NCBI RefSeq assembly: GCF_052145335.1
Contig: NZ_JBKQOU010000317.1
Location: forward strand, 1 to 58,795
From: Rhodoblastus sp052145335
Lineage (GTDB): Bacteria > Pseudomonadota > Alphaproteobacteria > Rhizobiales > Beijerinckiaceae
Length of the DNA stretch: 58,795 nt
Direction of reading: 5' to 3'
Below, piece by piece: positions 1 through 8,552 of the stretch. A model generated the notes under the pieces. The model searched no databases, had not been told where the DNA came from, and saw nothing but the letters and a program-made list of their open reading frames with translations. Every line of letters begins with the position of its first letter. Position 1 is the first letter of the stretch. Position numbers and translations under genes: made by a program.

Positions 1-1
1 T

Positions 2-454
2 GAGCAACGCGCGATGATCCGCCGCCAATGGCCGGTGCTGGCCGCCGGGATGCTCGCGGGCACCGCCACATCCATTGGAACCAGCTGGCTGCTCGCGACG
101 CTTTTGGGCCTCGATGGCGCGCTTCGCATGAGCCTCCTGCCGCGCTCGATCAGCACGCCTTTCGCCATGGAGGTTTCGGGCGATATCGGCGGCGTCCCCG
201 ACCTCACGGCAGTGTTCGTCGTGATCACGGGCGTCCTCGGCGCTGCCCTTGGCGAGTTCATTCTGGCGTGGCTGCCGATCCGCTCGACGCTGGCGCGCGG
301 GGCGCTGTTCGGCGTTGGCGCGCATGGCGCCGGCACCGCCAAGGCGCATGAAATCGGCCGCGAAGAAGGCTCAATCGCCGGCCTTGTCATGGTGCTCGTC
401 GGCCTGCTCAACGTGGTCGCGGCGTCGGCCATCTCGTATTTGCTGAAGTCCTGA
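2..454 (+). CDS. LrgB-family membrane protein, C-terminal part
   Basis: The reading frame is open to the left edge, so this is the C-terminal ~150 residues of a protein usually ~230 aa long. It carries LrgB/CidB signatures: a SISTPFAMEV segment followed by GGVPDLTAVFVVITG, then an AHGAGTAKAHEIG segment and a last hydrophobic helix near the C-terminus. LrgB proteins are inner-membrane proteins of the LrgA/LrgB (holin-like or small-metabolite export) type. The partner LrgA would lie outside the window. No link to the sulfur genes is visible. Family call is firm; function in this organism is not known. Confidence 0.85.
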   Translation, partial: EQRAMIRRQWPVLAAGMLAGTATSIGTSWLLATLLGLDGALRMSLLPRSISTPFAMEVSGDIGGVPDLTAVFVVITGVLGAALGEFILAWLPIRSTLARGALFGVGAHGAGTAKAHEIGREEGSIAGLVMVLVGLLNVVAASAISYLLKS

Positions 455-541
455 CCTTAAACGCGATTGCTAAGAATTCCCCTTCATTGTTCGGATCGAT
501 TGGGGCGGCTTGGATTTGAATGGGTGATTGCTGCCGGCGTG

Positions 542-900
542 ATGGTCGCCTTTATCGACGATCACCGGAAAGCACAGGGGTCGAGCCGATCTGCAAAATC
601 CGGCCGATCGCCCCTTCAACCTATCATGCCCATATCTCCCAGCGCGTGGATCCTTTGAAGCTTTCCGAGCGGGTCAGGCGCTGTGGGTGTCGGATTTTAC
701 CTATGTCTCGACGTGGGGCGGCATGGTCTATGTCGCCTTTGTCATCGACACCTATTCCCGGCGGATTGTTGGCTGGCGGGTCAGTCGGACGGCCCACGCC
801 ACCTTTGTCCTCGACGCGCTTGAGCAGGCCCTGCACGAACGCCGGCCCGTTCATGGTGGCGGGCTCGTCCTCCGGCAAACCCGGCGCGGTTCGTTCACCT
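542..900 (+). pseudogene. IS3-family transposase (OrfB) remnant
   Basis: Three pieces of one IS3-type OrfB lie in order in three different frames: MVAFIDDHRKAQG from about 542, then GVEPICKIRPIAPSTYHAH from about 575, and then a DDE-core piece from about 681 containing WVSDFTYVSTWGG and RRIVGWRVSRTAHATFV. The stretch that normally joins the second and third pieces (roughly 80 codons) is missing, and similarity stops near 890. No orfA or terminal inverted repeats were recognised. It is a dead fragment with at least one frameshift and one internal deletion, marking a past insertion at the edge of the operon at 895-10209. Confidence 0.8.
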
Positions 901-1446
901 GGCCGGCAGCGGCGCAAAGGGTGGAGCGCCGGGGTAGCTGTTTCCTCCGGCGCCGAACGGCATGAAGTTGTTCATCACACCCATTGCCGGCCCGAAACTC
1001 GAATCGAGATTTCGCGCGGAATGCTGGATCAACGCCACCGTCGCCGCCATATGCATGGTGGAGGCGTCCATCGATTCCATGTGCCGGTCCATTTGCGCCA
1101 GCGATGCGCGCATGTCGCTGACATTGGAGCGCATATCGTTGATTGTCACGTTCATCGCGGCCATGTTGCGCGAAATCAGCTCCATCTGGTCGGCCATGCG
1201 CAAGGTCTGTTGGGCCATGACGCGCGCGTCGCTGGTCAGTAGATAAATGAGGAAGAATCCGTAAGCCGCGAGCAGGACGAACGCGGTCATTCCGGCATAG
1301 ACGACAATGCGCACCGATTTGAGCGCATTGGTCGCCTGTTCTAGATAGGCCAGATATTCCGGCGGCTGATAGGGCGGATCGGGATAGACCTGCCGCGGAT
1401 AGTCGTTTTTCAACTGGTCCCTGGGCAGGCTTTCGAGCGTTTCCAT
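895..1446 (-). CDS. Membrane-anchored coiled-coil protein, function unknown
   Basis: 183 aa starting at METLESLPRDQ, preceded by a good GGAAAGGA ribosome site; longer upstream starts overlap the parA gene and lack one. A Pro/Tyr-rich N-terminal stretch is followed by one clear transmembrane helix at about residues 50-72. After it comes a long heptad-like stretch rich in Met, Asp and Ser (repeated MADQM, NDMRS, SDMRA, AQMDRHM units) that looks like a coiled coil, then a Gly/Pro-rich tail. It resembles the linker of a chemoreceptor but has no signalling tip. It is the last gene of the minus-strand operon, so it probably acts with the ParA-like and TPR proteins. No family recognised. Confidence 0.75.
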   Translation of the reverse strand: METLESLPRDQLKNDYPRQVYPDPPYQPPEYLAYLEQATNALKSVRIVVYAGMTAFVLLAAYGFFLIYLLTSDARVMAQQTLRMADQMELISRNMAAMNVTINDMRSNVSDMRASLAQMDRHMESMDASTMHMAATVALIQHSARNLDSSFGPAMGVMNNFMPFGAGGNSYPGAPPFAPLPAR

Positions 1447-1487
1447 AGCGTCGGTCCTTTCCGGCGCCGCGACGCCCTTCGAAAAAG

Positions 1488-2183
1488 TCAGCTCAGCGCC
1501 ATCACCGATTTGGCGAAAGCGTCGAACTCCTTGCTGGCTTTCGATTCTTTCTTGAGTTCGAACACGCCCTAGCCTTCGCTCAAGCTGCGACAAAAGGCGA
1601 TCCGCCGACCGAGCATGGTCGGCAGGACGCTGGCGCCGTCGCACATGCCCGCCATCGCCTTGAGCGCCGTCAACGTCTCGCGTGTCTCTCGTGAGGCTTC
1701 CAGCGGATCGGCGCGATTGACGAAAAGGGCGATGCTCGCGTTCGGCTTGCGTTGCGCGAGGATCTGCTTGAGGTAACGCTGCGTCGCCCAGATATCCGCC
1801 TGGCTCGGCAGAACGGGGACGAGAACGATGTCCGCATGCGGCAGGACCTCGTTCATTCGCGCCATATCGGCGGCCCCGAAATCGATCAGCGTCCAGCGGC
1901 CTGCGACGGCGGAGCCGAGGGTTTGTGTAGGAGGCTCAAGACTTGGCGTCGCGCCGACCTCCTGGCGAACGGCCACGAGATCGCTCAAGGTTTTTTGCGG
2001 ATCGAGGTCGACCAGGGCCAGTTCGAATCCTCGCGTGGCCAGCCATACGGCGAGATTGAAAGCGACCGTGCTCTTGCCCGATCCGCCCTTCAGATTGCCG
2101 ACGACCACCAGCGGCCCCGGCGCCTTGGTCGGGGCCGATTTCCTGCCGCGTTTTTCAGGCGCGAGCCCGCTGTTGTCCTTCAC
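1488..2183 (-). pseudogene. ParA/MinD-type ATPase interrupted by an in-frame TAG
   Basis: Residues 1-204 are a ParA-like ATPase: deviant Walker A KGGSGKST (residues ~32-39), DLDPQ (~59-63) and LIDFGAAD (Walker B region). Such proteins position cargo on the nucleoid or membrane. The frame ends at a TAG (1569-1571), but the same frame continues after it as GVFELKKESKASKEF for 26 codons to a TGA at 1488, the expected ending of this family (SLSEG-x-GVFEL). A CAG-to-TAG change would explain it. Either the gene makes a protein short by one C-terminal helix, or the stop is suppressed, or it is a sequencing error. It sits between the TPR gene and the coiled-coil gene. Confidence 0.8.
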
Positions 2184-2204
2184 CGGCCGATTTCCCGTCG
2201 CGCG

Positions 2205-2750
2205 TTACTTCTTGGGCGTTTCCAATTTCGCGATCTCCCGCTTGAGATCGTCTCCAAGGGCGCCGTCGCCCTGTCGGACGGCGCTGAGAAATGCCTCCGC
2301 GCCGGCGACGTCGCCGCTCTTGAGTTTCAACATCGCCGCTTCGAAATAGACCTGTGCGGCGTCGTGCAGCCGCGCGCTGGAGAAATAGACATTTCCCAGT
2401 TCGCCGCGCGCCTCAATGGTGTTGGGATTGCGATCGATATAACCGCGATAAGCGTTGATCGAGCTGAGAATGTCCTGGCGCGCATAGGCCGCGCGCGCAT
2501 TGACCAGAAGTTCGCCGCCTTCGGGCGCGGCGGCAGGCGCTGCGGGCGCCGTCGCCTTCTCGACAGCCTTTTCGGGCGCCGGCGCAAGCGTGCTCGATGT
2601 CCAGGCGCTCAGCTTTTCAAAGCTGTGGACGCCCGCCTCGCTGGTCTGGCGCAGGACGTTCTTCATGCCCGGCGAAACCGAGGCGACCCAGGCTCCGAGA
2701 AAGAAGAAGAAGATGGCATAGAATAGTCGTGTTCCGATCCAGGATACCAT
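2205..2750 (-). CDS. Membrane-anchored TPR protein
   Basis: 181 aa. An N-terminal hydrophobic segment (residues ~8-28, with a run of Phe) anchors the protein. An Ala/Pro-rich linker (~55-75) follows. Two or three tetratricopeptide-like repeats cover ~80-165 (motifs ARAAYARQD, GELGNVYFSSARLHDAAQ, YFEAAMLKLKSGDVAGAEA). Such proteins are scaffolds for protein complexes. It lies just upstream of the ParA-like gene (22 bp), and this ATPase/TPR-anchor pairing suggests it links the ATPase to a membrane site. The function is inferred from context only. Confidence 0.75.
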   Translation of the reverse strand: MVSWIGTRLFYAIFFFFLGAWVASVSPGMKNVLRQTSEAGVHSFEKLSAWTSSTLAPAPEKAVEKATAPAAPAAAPEGGELLVNARAAYARQDILSSINAYRGYIDRNPNTIEARGELGNVYFSSARLHDAAQVYFEAAMLKLKSGDVAGAEAFLSAVRQGDGALGDDLKREIAKLETPKK

Positions 2751-2825
2751 CGCGACACCTCGATGACCGCTGGTTGAAAGGAGACGAACGTTGGGTTTCG
2801 TGGCCCTTCGTTCGCCGTTACGCCG

Positions 2826-3449
2826 TCAAAAGCTGCGCCAGGGGCCGCCCGCCCAGGGGCCGCCGCCCCAAGGCGTGGCGCCTGGGAAGCCGCCGCCCGG
2901 GAGGCCACCCATCGGCGACATGCCCGGATAGCCCATTGGTCCCATCGGCGACATGCCGGGATAGCCTCCTCCAGGATAACCACCCCAAGGACCGCCGCCC
3001 CAAGGGCCGCCAGGTCCTCCACCCCAAGGACTGCCGCCGCCCCAGGGACTTCCGCCCCAAGGACCGCCACCCCATGGGTTGCCGCCGCTCCATGGGCTTC
3101 CTCCCCAGGGACCGCCGCCGCCCCAGGGATTGTTGTTCCAGCCGTTGCCCCAGCCGTTATTGCCCCAAAGGTTGTTCCAGCCGTTGCCCCATCCGCCGAG
3201 GTCGGCGGAAAAGTTCACGTTGCCGTTGCCGCGGCCCCAGCCGTTGCCGTAGCCATTGCCGTATCCGTTGCCGTATCCGTTGCCGTATCCGTAGCCGTTA
3301 TAGCCATAGCCGGGAGCGCCCCAGGGCCCCCCACCTTGAGGACCGCCGCTCCAGGGACTGCCGCCCCACCATTGCGCCTCGGCGACGAGCGGCGTCAGCA
3401 GAGTCGAAGCGATCGCCGCAGCCGTCAGCCAGGTTTTGATTTTTCGCAT
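2826..3449 (-). CDS. Exported Gly/Asn/Trp-rich low-complexity protein, candidate sulfur-globule envelope protein
   Basis: 207 aa starting at MRKIKTWLT after a GGAGGTG ribosome site. A Sec signal peptide (cleavage after about residue 25, VAEA|QW) is followed by low-complexity sequence: tandem NGYG units, a WGNGW/WNN block, then many PWGG repeats and a Gly/Met/Pro-rich tail. Secreted proteins dominated by Gly, Asn, Tyr and Trp are typical of sulfur-globule envelope proteins (Sgp) of purple sulfur bacteria. The call is an inference from composition, export signal and the Sox/Dsr neighbourhood, not from a recognised domain. Other extracytoplasmic structural roles are possible. Confidence 0.7.
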   Translation of the reverse strand: MRKIKTWLTAAAIASTLLTPLVAEAQWWGGSPWSGGPQGGGPWGAPGYGYNGYGYGNGYGNGYGNGYGNGWGRGNGNVNFSADLGGWGNGWNNLWGNNGWGNGWNNNPWGGGGPWGGSPWSGGNPWGGGPWGGSPWGGGSPWGGGPGGPWGGGPWGGYPGGGYPGMSPMGPMGYPGMSPMGGLPGGGFPGATPWGGGPWAGGPWRSF

Positions 3450-3559
3450 CGTTCACCTCCACGTTGGGAGAATACGATCACGAACGGGTCGTGATCGCAT
3501 TTTGATCGAAGCGGCGCGTTTTCCGTTATGGAAAGTCGCGCCGCCGGGTCAGTTGGCGC

Positions 3560-4147
3560 TCACCACCAGCCGCGGTTGCCATAACCGTTATTGCCGTTCC
3601 AGCCGTTATTGCCGTTCCAGCCATTATTGCCCCAGCCATTGCCATTCATGTCGGCGTCGCCGCCGAAGCTGAAGCTTCCTTTCATGTTGCCGCGGCCGTT
3701 GCCGGCGCCGTAGCCGTTGCCGCTGCCATAGCCATTGCCGTATCCGTTGCCATAGCCGTTATTGCCGTAATAAGGGCCGGGTCCGTAATAAGGATTGTAG
3801 CCATAGCCCGGGCCGTAGCCGTAGCCGTATTGCGGCGGCGGGGGAGGCGGCGGCGGGGCCCAGCCCTGCGGCGGTTGCTGCGGGGCGGCCTGTTGCTGCG
3901 GCTGCTGCGGATATCCATAGCCGTAGCCGTAGGGTGGCGGCGGGGGGGGCGGCGGCGGACCCCAGTTGGGATGCTGCGGCTGCGCCTGCTGGTTGCCGGC
4001 GGCGGATGCATCGCTCTGCTGTTGCGGCTGTTGCTGCTGCTGGGCGTTATAGGGGCCCGACGGCGGAGGCGGCGTTTGCTGGGCGAACGCGGCGCTGGCG
4101 ACGCCAGCGGCGCTCAAGATTGCCGCCAGTCTGATTATGTTTTTCAT
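3560..4147 (-). CDS. Exported Pro/Gln/Gly/Asn/Tyr-rich low-complexity protein, candidate sulfur-globule envelope protein
   Basis: 195 aa from MKNIIRLAAIL, preceded by AAAGGGAG; a longer upstream frame lacks a signal peptide. The signal peptide ends at about residue 22 (AFA|QQ). Then come a Gln-rich block, Pro runs interleaved with YGYGYG, tandem NGYG units and a C-terminal NGNGWGNNGW-type tail ending in RGWW. The segment around SFSFGGDADMNGNGWGNN parallels NFSADLGGWGNGWNN in the next protein at 2826-3449, so the two look like diverged paralogues with different N-terminal linkers. Probable cell-envelope or sulfur-globule structural protein, by inference. Confidence 0.7.
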   Translation of the reverse strand: MKNIIRLAAILSAAGVASAAFAQQTPPPPSGPYNAQQQQQPQQQSDASAAGNQQAQPQHPNWGPPPPPPPPPYGYGYGYPQQPQQQAAPQQPPQGWAPPPPPPPPQYGYGYGPGYGYNPYYGPGPYYGNNGYGNGYGNGYGSGNGYGAGNGRGNMKGSFSFGGDADMNGNGWGNNGWNGNNGWNGNNGYGNRGWW

Positions 4148-4190
4148 TGCTTCACTCCCTTTACTCATGTTTGGGGTCGCGGACGCGGCC

Positions 4191-4721
4191 CTACCAGTAG
4201 GGCGGCTGAACGCCAGCGCGTTCGCGCCACCAGTTCCATGTTTGCGCATTGGTCCATCCCGACAGCGGGGTGCTCCAGGGCACGAACATGAAAGGGGTAC
4301 TCAGGCCCGAGGAATTGAACGGGTCCGTCGTTGAATTGGCCTGGCCGAAGCTCCAGACCTGCAGCCGTCCATTGGGGAGGTCGCCCTCCGGGCCGAGCGG
4401 CAGATAGGGTCTTGGCGAAGTTCGGGCGGAGGGCAGCGAGGCCGCGCCGGGCGCGTCGAGCGCCGCCGGGGCAACGCCTTGCGGTCCGCCATAGTAAGGC
4501 TGCGGCGGGCATTGCGGACAGGCGCCGACGCCGGGAGGCGACGCATAGGGACCGGCCGCGTAAGGGTTCGGCGGATAGAACCCCGGCGGCGGCGCGCCCT
4601 GCATTGCCGACAGTTCGGAGTAGGTCGCGGCAACCGCGCTTTCGACGCAGACCGCTCCCGCCAGAAGGGCCGTCGCGGCGACCGCCAGAGAGCGCATTGC
4701 GGTGGATGATCCCGGTTTCAT
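4191..4721 (-). CDS. Exported Pro/Ala/Gly-rich protein, function unknown
   Basis: 176 aa; its ATG overlaps the stop of the RND gene (ATGA), so translation is probably coupled. The signal peptide is followed by a Pro/Tyr-rich stretch (GFYPPNPYAAGPYASPPG), a small CPQC pair near residue 67, and a more ordered, Trp-rich C-terminus ending QPPYW. It is less repetitive than the two proteins downstream but shares their exported, aromatic-rich character. It is the first of the three exported proteins in the operon. No family recognised. Confidence 0.7.
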   Translation of the reverse strand: MKPGSSTAMRSLAVAATALLAGAVCVESAVAATYSELSAMQGAPPPGFYPPNPYAAGPYASPPGVGACPQCPPQPYYGGPQGVAPAALDAPGAASLPSARTSPRPYLPLGPEGDLPNGRLQVWSFGQANSTTDPFNSSGLSTPFMFVPWSTPLSGWTNAQTWNWWRERAGVQPPYW

Positions 4722-7700
4722 GCCAGTTCTCCCGGATCCGACGTTTCCGTCTTGAGGCGAATGCCGCGTGCGACTTTTTCGCGCGAACGCGGCGCCGCGC
4801 TTGTGGTCTTGGCTTTCCTTGCCGCCTTGAGGGCTGCGACGGCGCGCGCTGGCTTCGGGGCGATCACGGGAACAGCGTCTTGCGGCAGCGGGTCCATGAC
4901 CGTCGCCGACGCTTGCTCCGCCGGGAGCGGCTCTGATTTCTTGACGAGTCGCGGCGGTCGGCTCGCCGCCGGAGCGGCGAGCGTTTCGCCGAAGGCCGCA
5001 GGAGCCGTCGTCAAGACGGCTTCGGATTTTCTGACTAGGCGCGGAGGACGTCCCGCTGCCTGCGGGCTGACTTCCGCGGCTGCTTCTTCAGGGGCCGCTG
5101 AAACCTGTTCCGACTTCTTCACCAGCCGCGCCGGACGCACCGATGCGGTCGTCTCATCCGAAGCCGGGACCGAGGCCAAGGCTTCATCCGGGATGGTTTC
5201 AGTCTTGCGCTGCAGTCGCGGCGGGCGGGGGCCATCTTCCGGCGCGGACGGCGGATTGAAGGGTGGGGGCCCGCCGTTCGGCGGCGTCTGGCCGGCGTCA
5301 TCCCCGTTGAAATATTTGCGCGCCGACACGCAGCCGAGCGGAATGACGATCAAAGTGAGGAAGGTCGCGATCAGCGAGCCGAACAGCAGCGAGACCGCCA
5401 TGCCCTGGAAGATCGGATCGCTCAGCAGCACCATCGAGCCGATCACCAGCGCCATCGCGGTGATGAGAATCGGGCGCAGGCGCACGCGGCCGGCCATCAC
5501 CACCGCGTCGCGAACGCTGAGGCCCTCGGCGACTTTTCCGCGCGCGAATTCCACCAGCAGGATGGAATTGCGCACGATGATGCCGGCTAGGGCGATGAAG
5601 CCGATCATCGAGGTGGCGGTAAAATCGGCGCCGAGCAGCCAGTGGCCAGGCACGATGCCGATCAGCGTCAGCGGGATAGGCGCCATCACCACCGCCGGCA
5701 GCATGAAACTCTTGAATTCAGCGACGACCAGAATGTAGATCAGCACCAAGGCGGCCATGAAGGCCAGTCCCATGTCGCGGAAGGTGACATAGGTGACTTC
5801 CCACTCGCCGTCCCATTTGAAGCCGGTGCGATTGGTGTCCTCGGGCCGGCCAAAATAGTGGCCGCTGATGGTCTTGCCGTCCGGCGTTACGTAATTTTTC
5901 AGGGCGGCGTCGACATTGAGCATGCCGTAAAGCGGCGCGCCCAGGCGCCCGACCACGTCGGCGGTGACATATTCGAGCGCGCGCAAGTCCTTGTGGTAGA
6001 TCACGGGATCGACGGGCTTGTTGACGAAGCGTCCCAATTCGCTGAGCGGAACCAGCGCGCCCGTCTGGCTACGCACCGGCATGACCAGGAGATTGCCCAG
6101 ATTGCCGCGCGTCGCCAGCGGCGCCTGCAGCACAATGACGGCCTGTTCGAGATTGCGCGGGCTCTTCAAGGCCCCTATTTCGAAGCCGCCCGTCGTCAGC
6201 GAGATCTCGCGGTTGATGTCCTCGACGGAGACGCCGAACATCGACGCCCGCAAGCGGTCGACTTCGAATTGCAAGTTCTCGTGCGGGCTTTCCATGAAAG
6301 TGTTGATGTCGGCGATGTCGGGCGTCTTGCGCAGGATCGCAAGCAGGTCGGTCGCCACCTGCCGCCGGATCTCCGGCGTCGGGCCGTAAAGCTCGATCAC
6401 CATAGGCGCGAGCACCGGCGGCCCCGGAGGCGCTTCGGCAATGGTCAGACGCGCGCCGGCGGCGGCCGCGATCGGCGTCAGCGTCGAGCGCACATAGGCG
6501 GCGATTTCGTGGCTGGCCCGGCTGCGTTTGGCCTTGTCGAGCAATTGCACGGCGATGTCGCCCTGCCAAGGCTGCGAGCGCAGGAAATAATGGCGGACGA
6601 GCCCGTTGAAATTGAACGGCGAGGAGGCGCCGACATAGGTCTGGAAATTCGTCACCTCGGGAATTTTCTCTAGCTCCACGCCAAGCCGATGCGCGAGATT
6701 GGCGGTGAGGAACAGATCGGTTCCTTCCGGCATGTCGATGACGACCTGCAACTCCGACTTGTTGTCGTAAGGCAGCATCTTGAACGGCACGAGCTTGAAG
6801 ACGAACATCGAGACCGCGCCCAGCATCGCGGCGATGATGGCGAACAGGGTCAGATAGCCAACCAGCCGATTGTCCATGATCGGCGAGATGATCGAATTGT
6901 AATGGCGGCCGATGAAGGCGGACTCGCGGCGCTCGCGCTCCTCCGATTTTTCCAGCGTCGCCATGCTCGGTTTCAAGCGCGCGGCGAGCCAGGGCACGAA
7001 GACGAAGGCGGCGAAAAGAGAAAAGATCATCGCCGCCGAGGACAAGACGGGGATGGGCAGCATGTAGGGGCCCATCATGTCGCCTACGAAGCCCATCGGC
7101 AGCAAAGCCGCGACGACGGTGAAGGTGGCGAGAATCGTCGGATTGCCAACCTCGTCCACTGCTTCGACGGTGATGTCGTCGGAGGTCTTTCCCGATTCCA
7201 GCCAGCGCCTGTAGATGTTCTCAACGACGACGATGGCGTCGTCGACGAGAATGCCGATGGCGAAGACCAGCGCGAACATCGATACGCGGTTGATGGTGAA
7301 TTTCAGCACATAGGCGACGGCGATCGACATCAGGAGGACCGCCGGAATCGTCACCATCACGATCAGCGCCGGACGCAGGCCCATCGTCAGGAAAGCGAGA
7401 ACCGTGACCAGCGCCGAAACGATGAACAGCTTGAAGATCAGGTGCGAGACCTTGTCCTGCGCGGTCTCGCCGTAATCGCGCGACACGACGACCTGAACCG
7501 AATCCGGGATGAGCGAACCTTTCAGCGCCTCCAGTTCGGCATTGATCGCGCTGGCGACATCAATGCCATTCGAACCGCGCTTCTTGGCGACGGCGACAGT
7601 CACCGCCGAACTCGATTTGAAGTCGCCGTCGGCGGTGCGCGTGGAATTGTCGACGACGCTTTTCGTCTCGGATTCGCCCTGGCGGATATTGGCGACGTCG

Positions 7701-8533
7701 CGCAGGAACACCGGCCGGTTCTCATCGACGGCGATGAGGAGATTTCCGACGTCGCGCAGATTGGAAAGAAAGGCGCCGGTGTAAATATTGAACCATTTGC
7801 TGCCTTCGACGATATCGCCGGCGGGCGCGCGCTGGTTGGCGGCGGCGACCGCATGCGCCACCTGGCCGAGGGTGACTCCATGCGCGGCCATGCGCGGCAG
7901 ATCGGCGTCGATGCGGATCTGCTCATGACTACCGCCGACGACGAAGCTCTGACCGGTGTTCGGCAGCGCCTTGAATCGCTGGACGACATCCAGTCCGAGC
8001 TTGCGCAACTGCACCAGATCGATTTTGTCGGAACTCAACGTGACAGTCACCACCGGCACGTCGTCGATGCTTTTCGGCTTGACCAGCGGCTGCATGACGC
8101 CCTTGGGAATGGCGTCCATGTGCGAAAAGAGATTGTTGTAAAGCTTGACGAGCGAAGGCTCCATCTGCTCGCCAACGTCGAAGCGCACGGTGACCATGGA
8201 CAGGCCCTCGCGCGACATCGAATAGACATGCTTGACGCCGGAAAGCTCCGACATCAGCCGTTCCAGAGGCTCGGAAATCAGATTGGCGACCTCGCTAGCC
8301 GAGGCGCCGGGATAGGCGACGAAAACATCGACCATCGGCACGGAAATCTGCGGATCCTCCTCGCGCGGCGTGATCATCATGCCGAGCAGCCCGATCAGGA
8401 AGAACGCCATCAGCAGGAGCGGCGTCAGAGGCGATTCGATGAAGGCGCGCGCGGTGCGTCCGGCTATGCCCAGTTGGCGATGGTGCGAGGCGCTGGTAGG
8501 GGCGGATTCGGTCTGCGAGGAGGAATCGGTCAT
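4718..8533 (-). CDS. RND-family transporter with repetitive cytoplasmic tail
   Basis: 1271 aa, where the family is usually 1020-1070. The first ~1080 residues are a full RND pump: N-terminal helix (~37-57), first periplasmic half, TM4 with GILVDDAIVVVENIYR (proton-relay aspartates), then the second half with FIALAGIIVRNSILLVEFARG. The subfamily begins PREEDPQISVPMVDV. After the last helix an Ala/Pro-rich tail of about 190 residues carries four copies of a basic motif, RPPRLxxKxE (RPPRLQRKTE, RPARLVKKSE, RPPRLVRKSE, RPPRLVKKSE). The adaptor lies 19 bp upstream; no TolC-type outer-membrane gene is in the operon. The substrate is unknown; export of envelope material or sulfur compounds is a guess from the neighbours. 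Confidence 0.9.
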   Translation of the reverse strand: MTDSSSQTESAPTSASHHRQLGIAGRTARAFIESPLTPLLLMAFFLIGLLGMMITPREEDPQISVPMVDVFVAYPGASASEVANLISEPLERLMSELSGVKHVYSMSREGLSMVTVRFDVGEQMEPSLVKLYNNLFSHMDAIPKGVMQPLVKPKSIDDVPVVTVTLSSDKIDLVQLRKLGLDVVQRFKALPNTGQSFVVGGSHEQIRIDADLPRMAAHGVTLGQVAHAVAAANQRAPAGDIVEGSKWFNIYTGAFLSNLRDVGNLLIAVDENRPVFLRDVANIRQGESETKSVVDNSTRTADGDFKSSSAVTVAVAKKRGSNGIDVASAINAELEALKGSLIPDSVQVVVSRDYGETAQDKVSHLIFKLFIVSALVTVLAFLTMGLRPALIVMVTIPAVLLMSIAVAYVLKFTINRVSMFALVFAIGILVDDAIVVVENIYRRWLESGKTSDDITVEAVDEVGNPTILATFTVVAALLPMGFVGDMMGPYMLPIPVLSSAAMIFSLFAAFVFVPWLAARLKPSMATLEKSEERERRESAFIGRHYNSIISPIMDNRLVGYLTLFAIIAAMLGAVSMFVFKLVPFKMLPYDNKSELQVVIDMPEGTDLFLTANLAHRLGVELEKIPEVTNFQTYVGASSPFNFNGLVRHYFLRSQPWQGDIAVQLLDKAKRSRASHEIAAYVRSTLTPIAAAAGARLTIAEAPPGPPVLAPMVIELYGPTPEIRRQVATDLLAILRKTPDIADINTFMESPHENLQFEVDRLRASMFGVSVEDINREISLTTGGFEIGALKSPRNLEQAVIVLQAPLATRGNLGNLLVMPVRSQTGALVPLSELGRFVNKPVDPVIYHKDLRALEYVTADVVGRLGAPLYGMLNVDAALKNYVTPDGKTISGHYFGRPEDTNRTGFKWDGEWEVTYVTFRDMGLAFMAALVLIYILVVAEFKSFMLPAVVMAPIPLTLIGIVPGHWLLGADFTATSMIGFIALAGIIVRNSILLVEFARGKVAEGLSVRDAVVMAGRVRLRPILITAMALVIGSMVLLSDPIFQGMAVSLLFGSLIATFLTLIVIPLGCVSARKYFNGDDAGQTPPNGGPPPFNPPSAPEDGPRPPRLQRKTETIPDEALASVPASDETTASVRPARLVKKSEQVSAAPEEAAAEVSPQAAGRPPRLVRKSEAVLTTAPAAFGETLAAPAASRPPRLVKKSEPLPAEQASATVMDPLPQDAVPVIAPKPARAVAALKAARKAKTTSAAPRSREKVARGIRLKTETSDPGELA

Positions 8534-8552
8534 GCGTGAAAACCTCCCCTCC

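Noticed and set aside
542..900. Intact insertion sequence near the left edge
   Set aside because: Frames are broken, a central part is missing and no terminal inverted repeats were found.
1569..1571. Recoded TAG (pyrrolysine) in the ParA-like gene
   Set aside because: No pyl genes are visible, the family does not use pyrrolysine, and a CAG-to-TAG change or sequence error is simpler.
3225..3300. CRISPR-like short repeats
   Set aside because: The repeats are coding NGYG codon repeats without spacers of unique sequence.
3560..4011. Long Arg/Pro-rich frames opposite or alongside the low-complexity genes
   Set aside because: They are shadows of the repetitive GC-rich coding strand and have neither ribosome sites nor recognisable domains.
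6689..8539. A 616-codon plus-strand frame rich in His, Asp and Arg
   Set aside because: It is antisense to the RND gene, whose family motifs run along the whole opposite strand.
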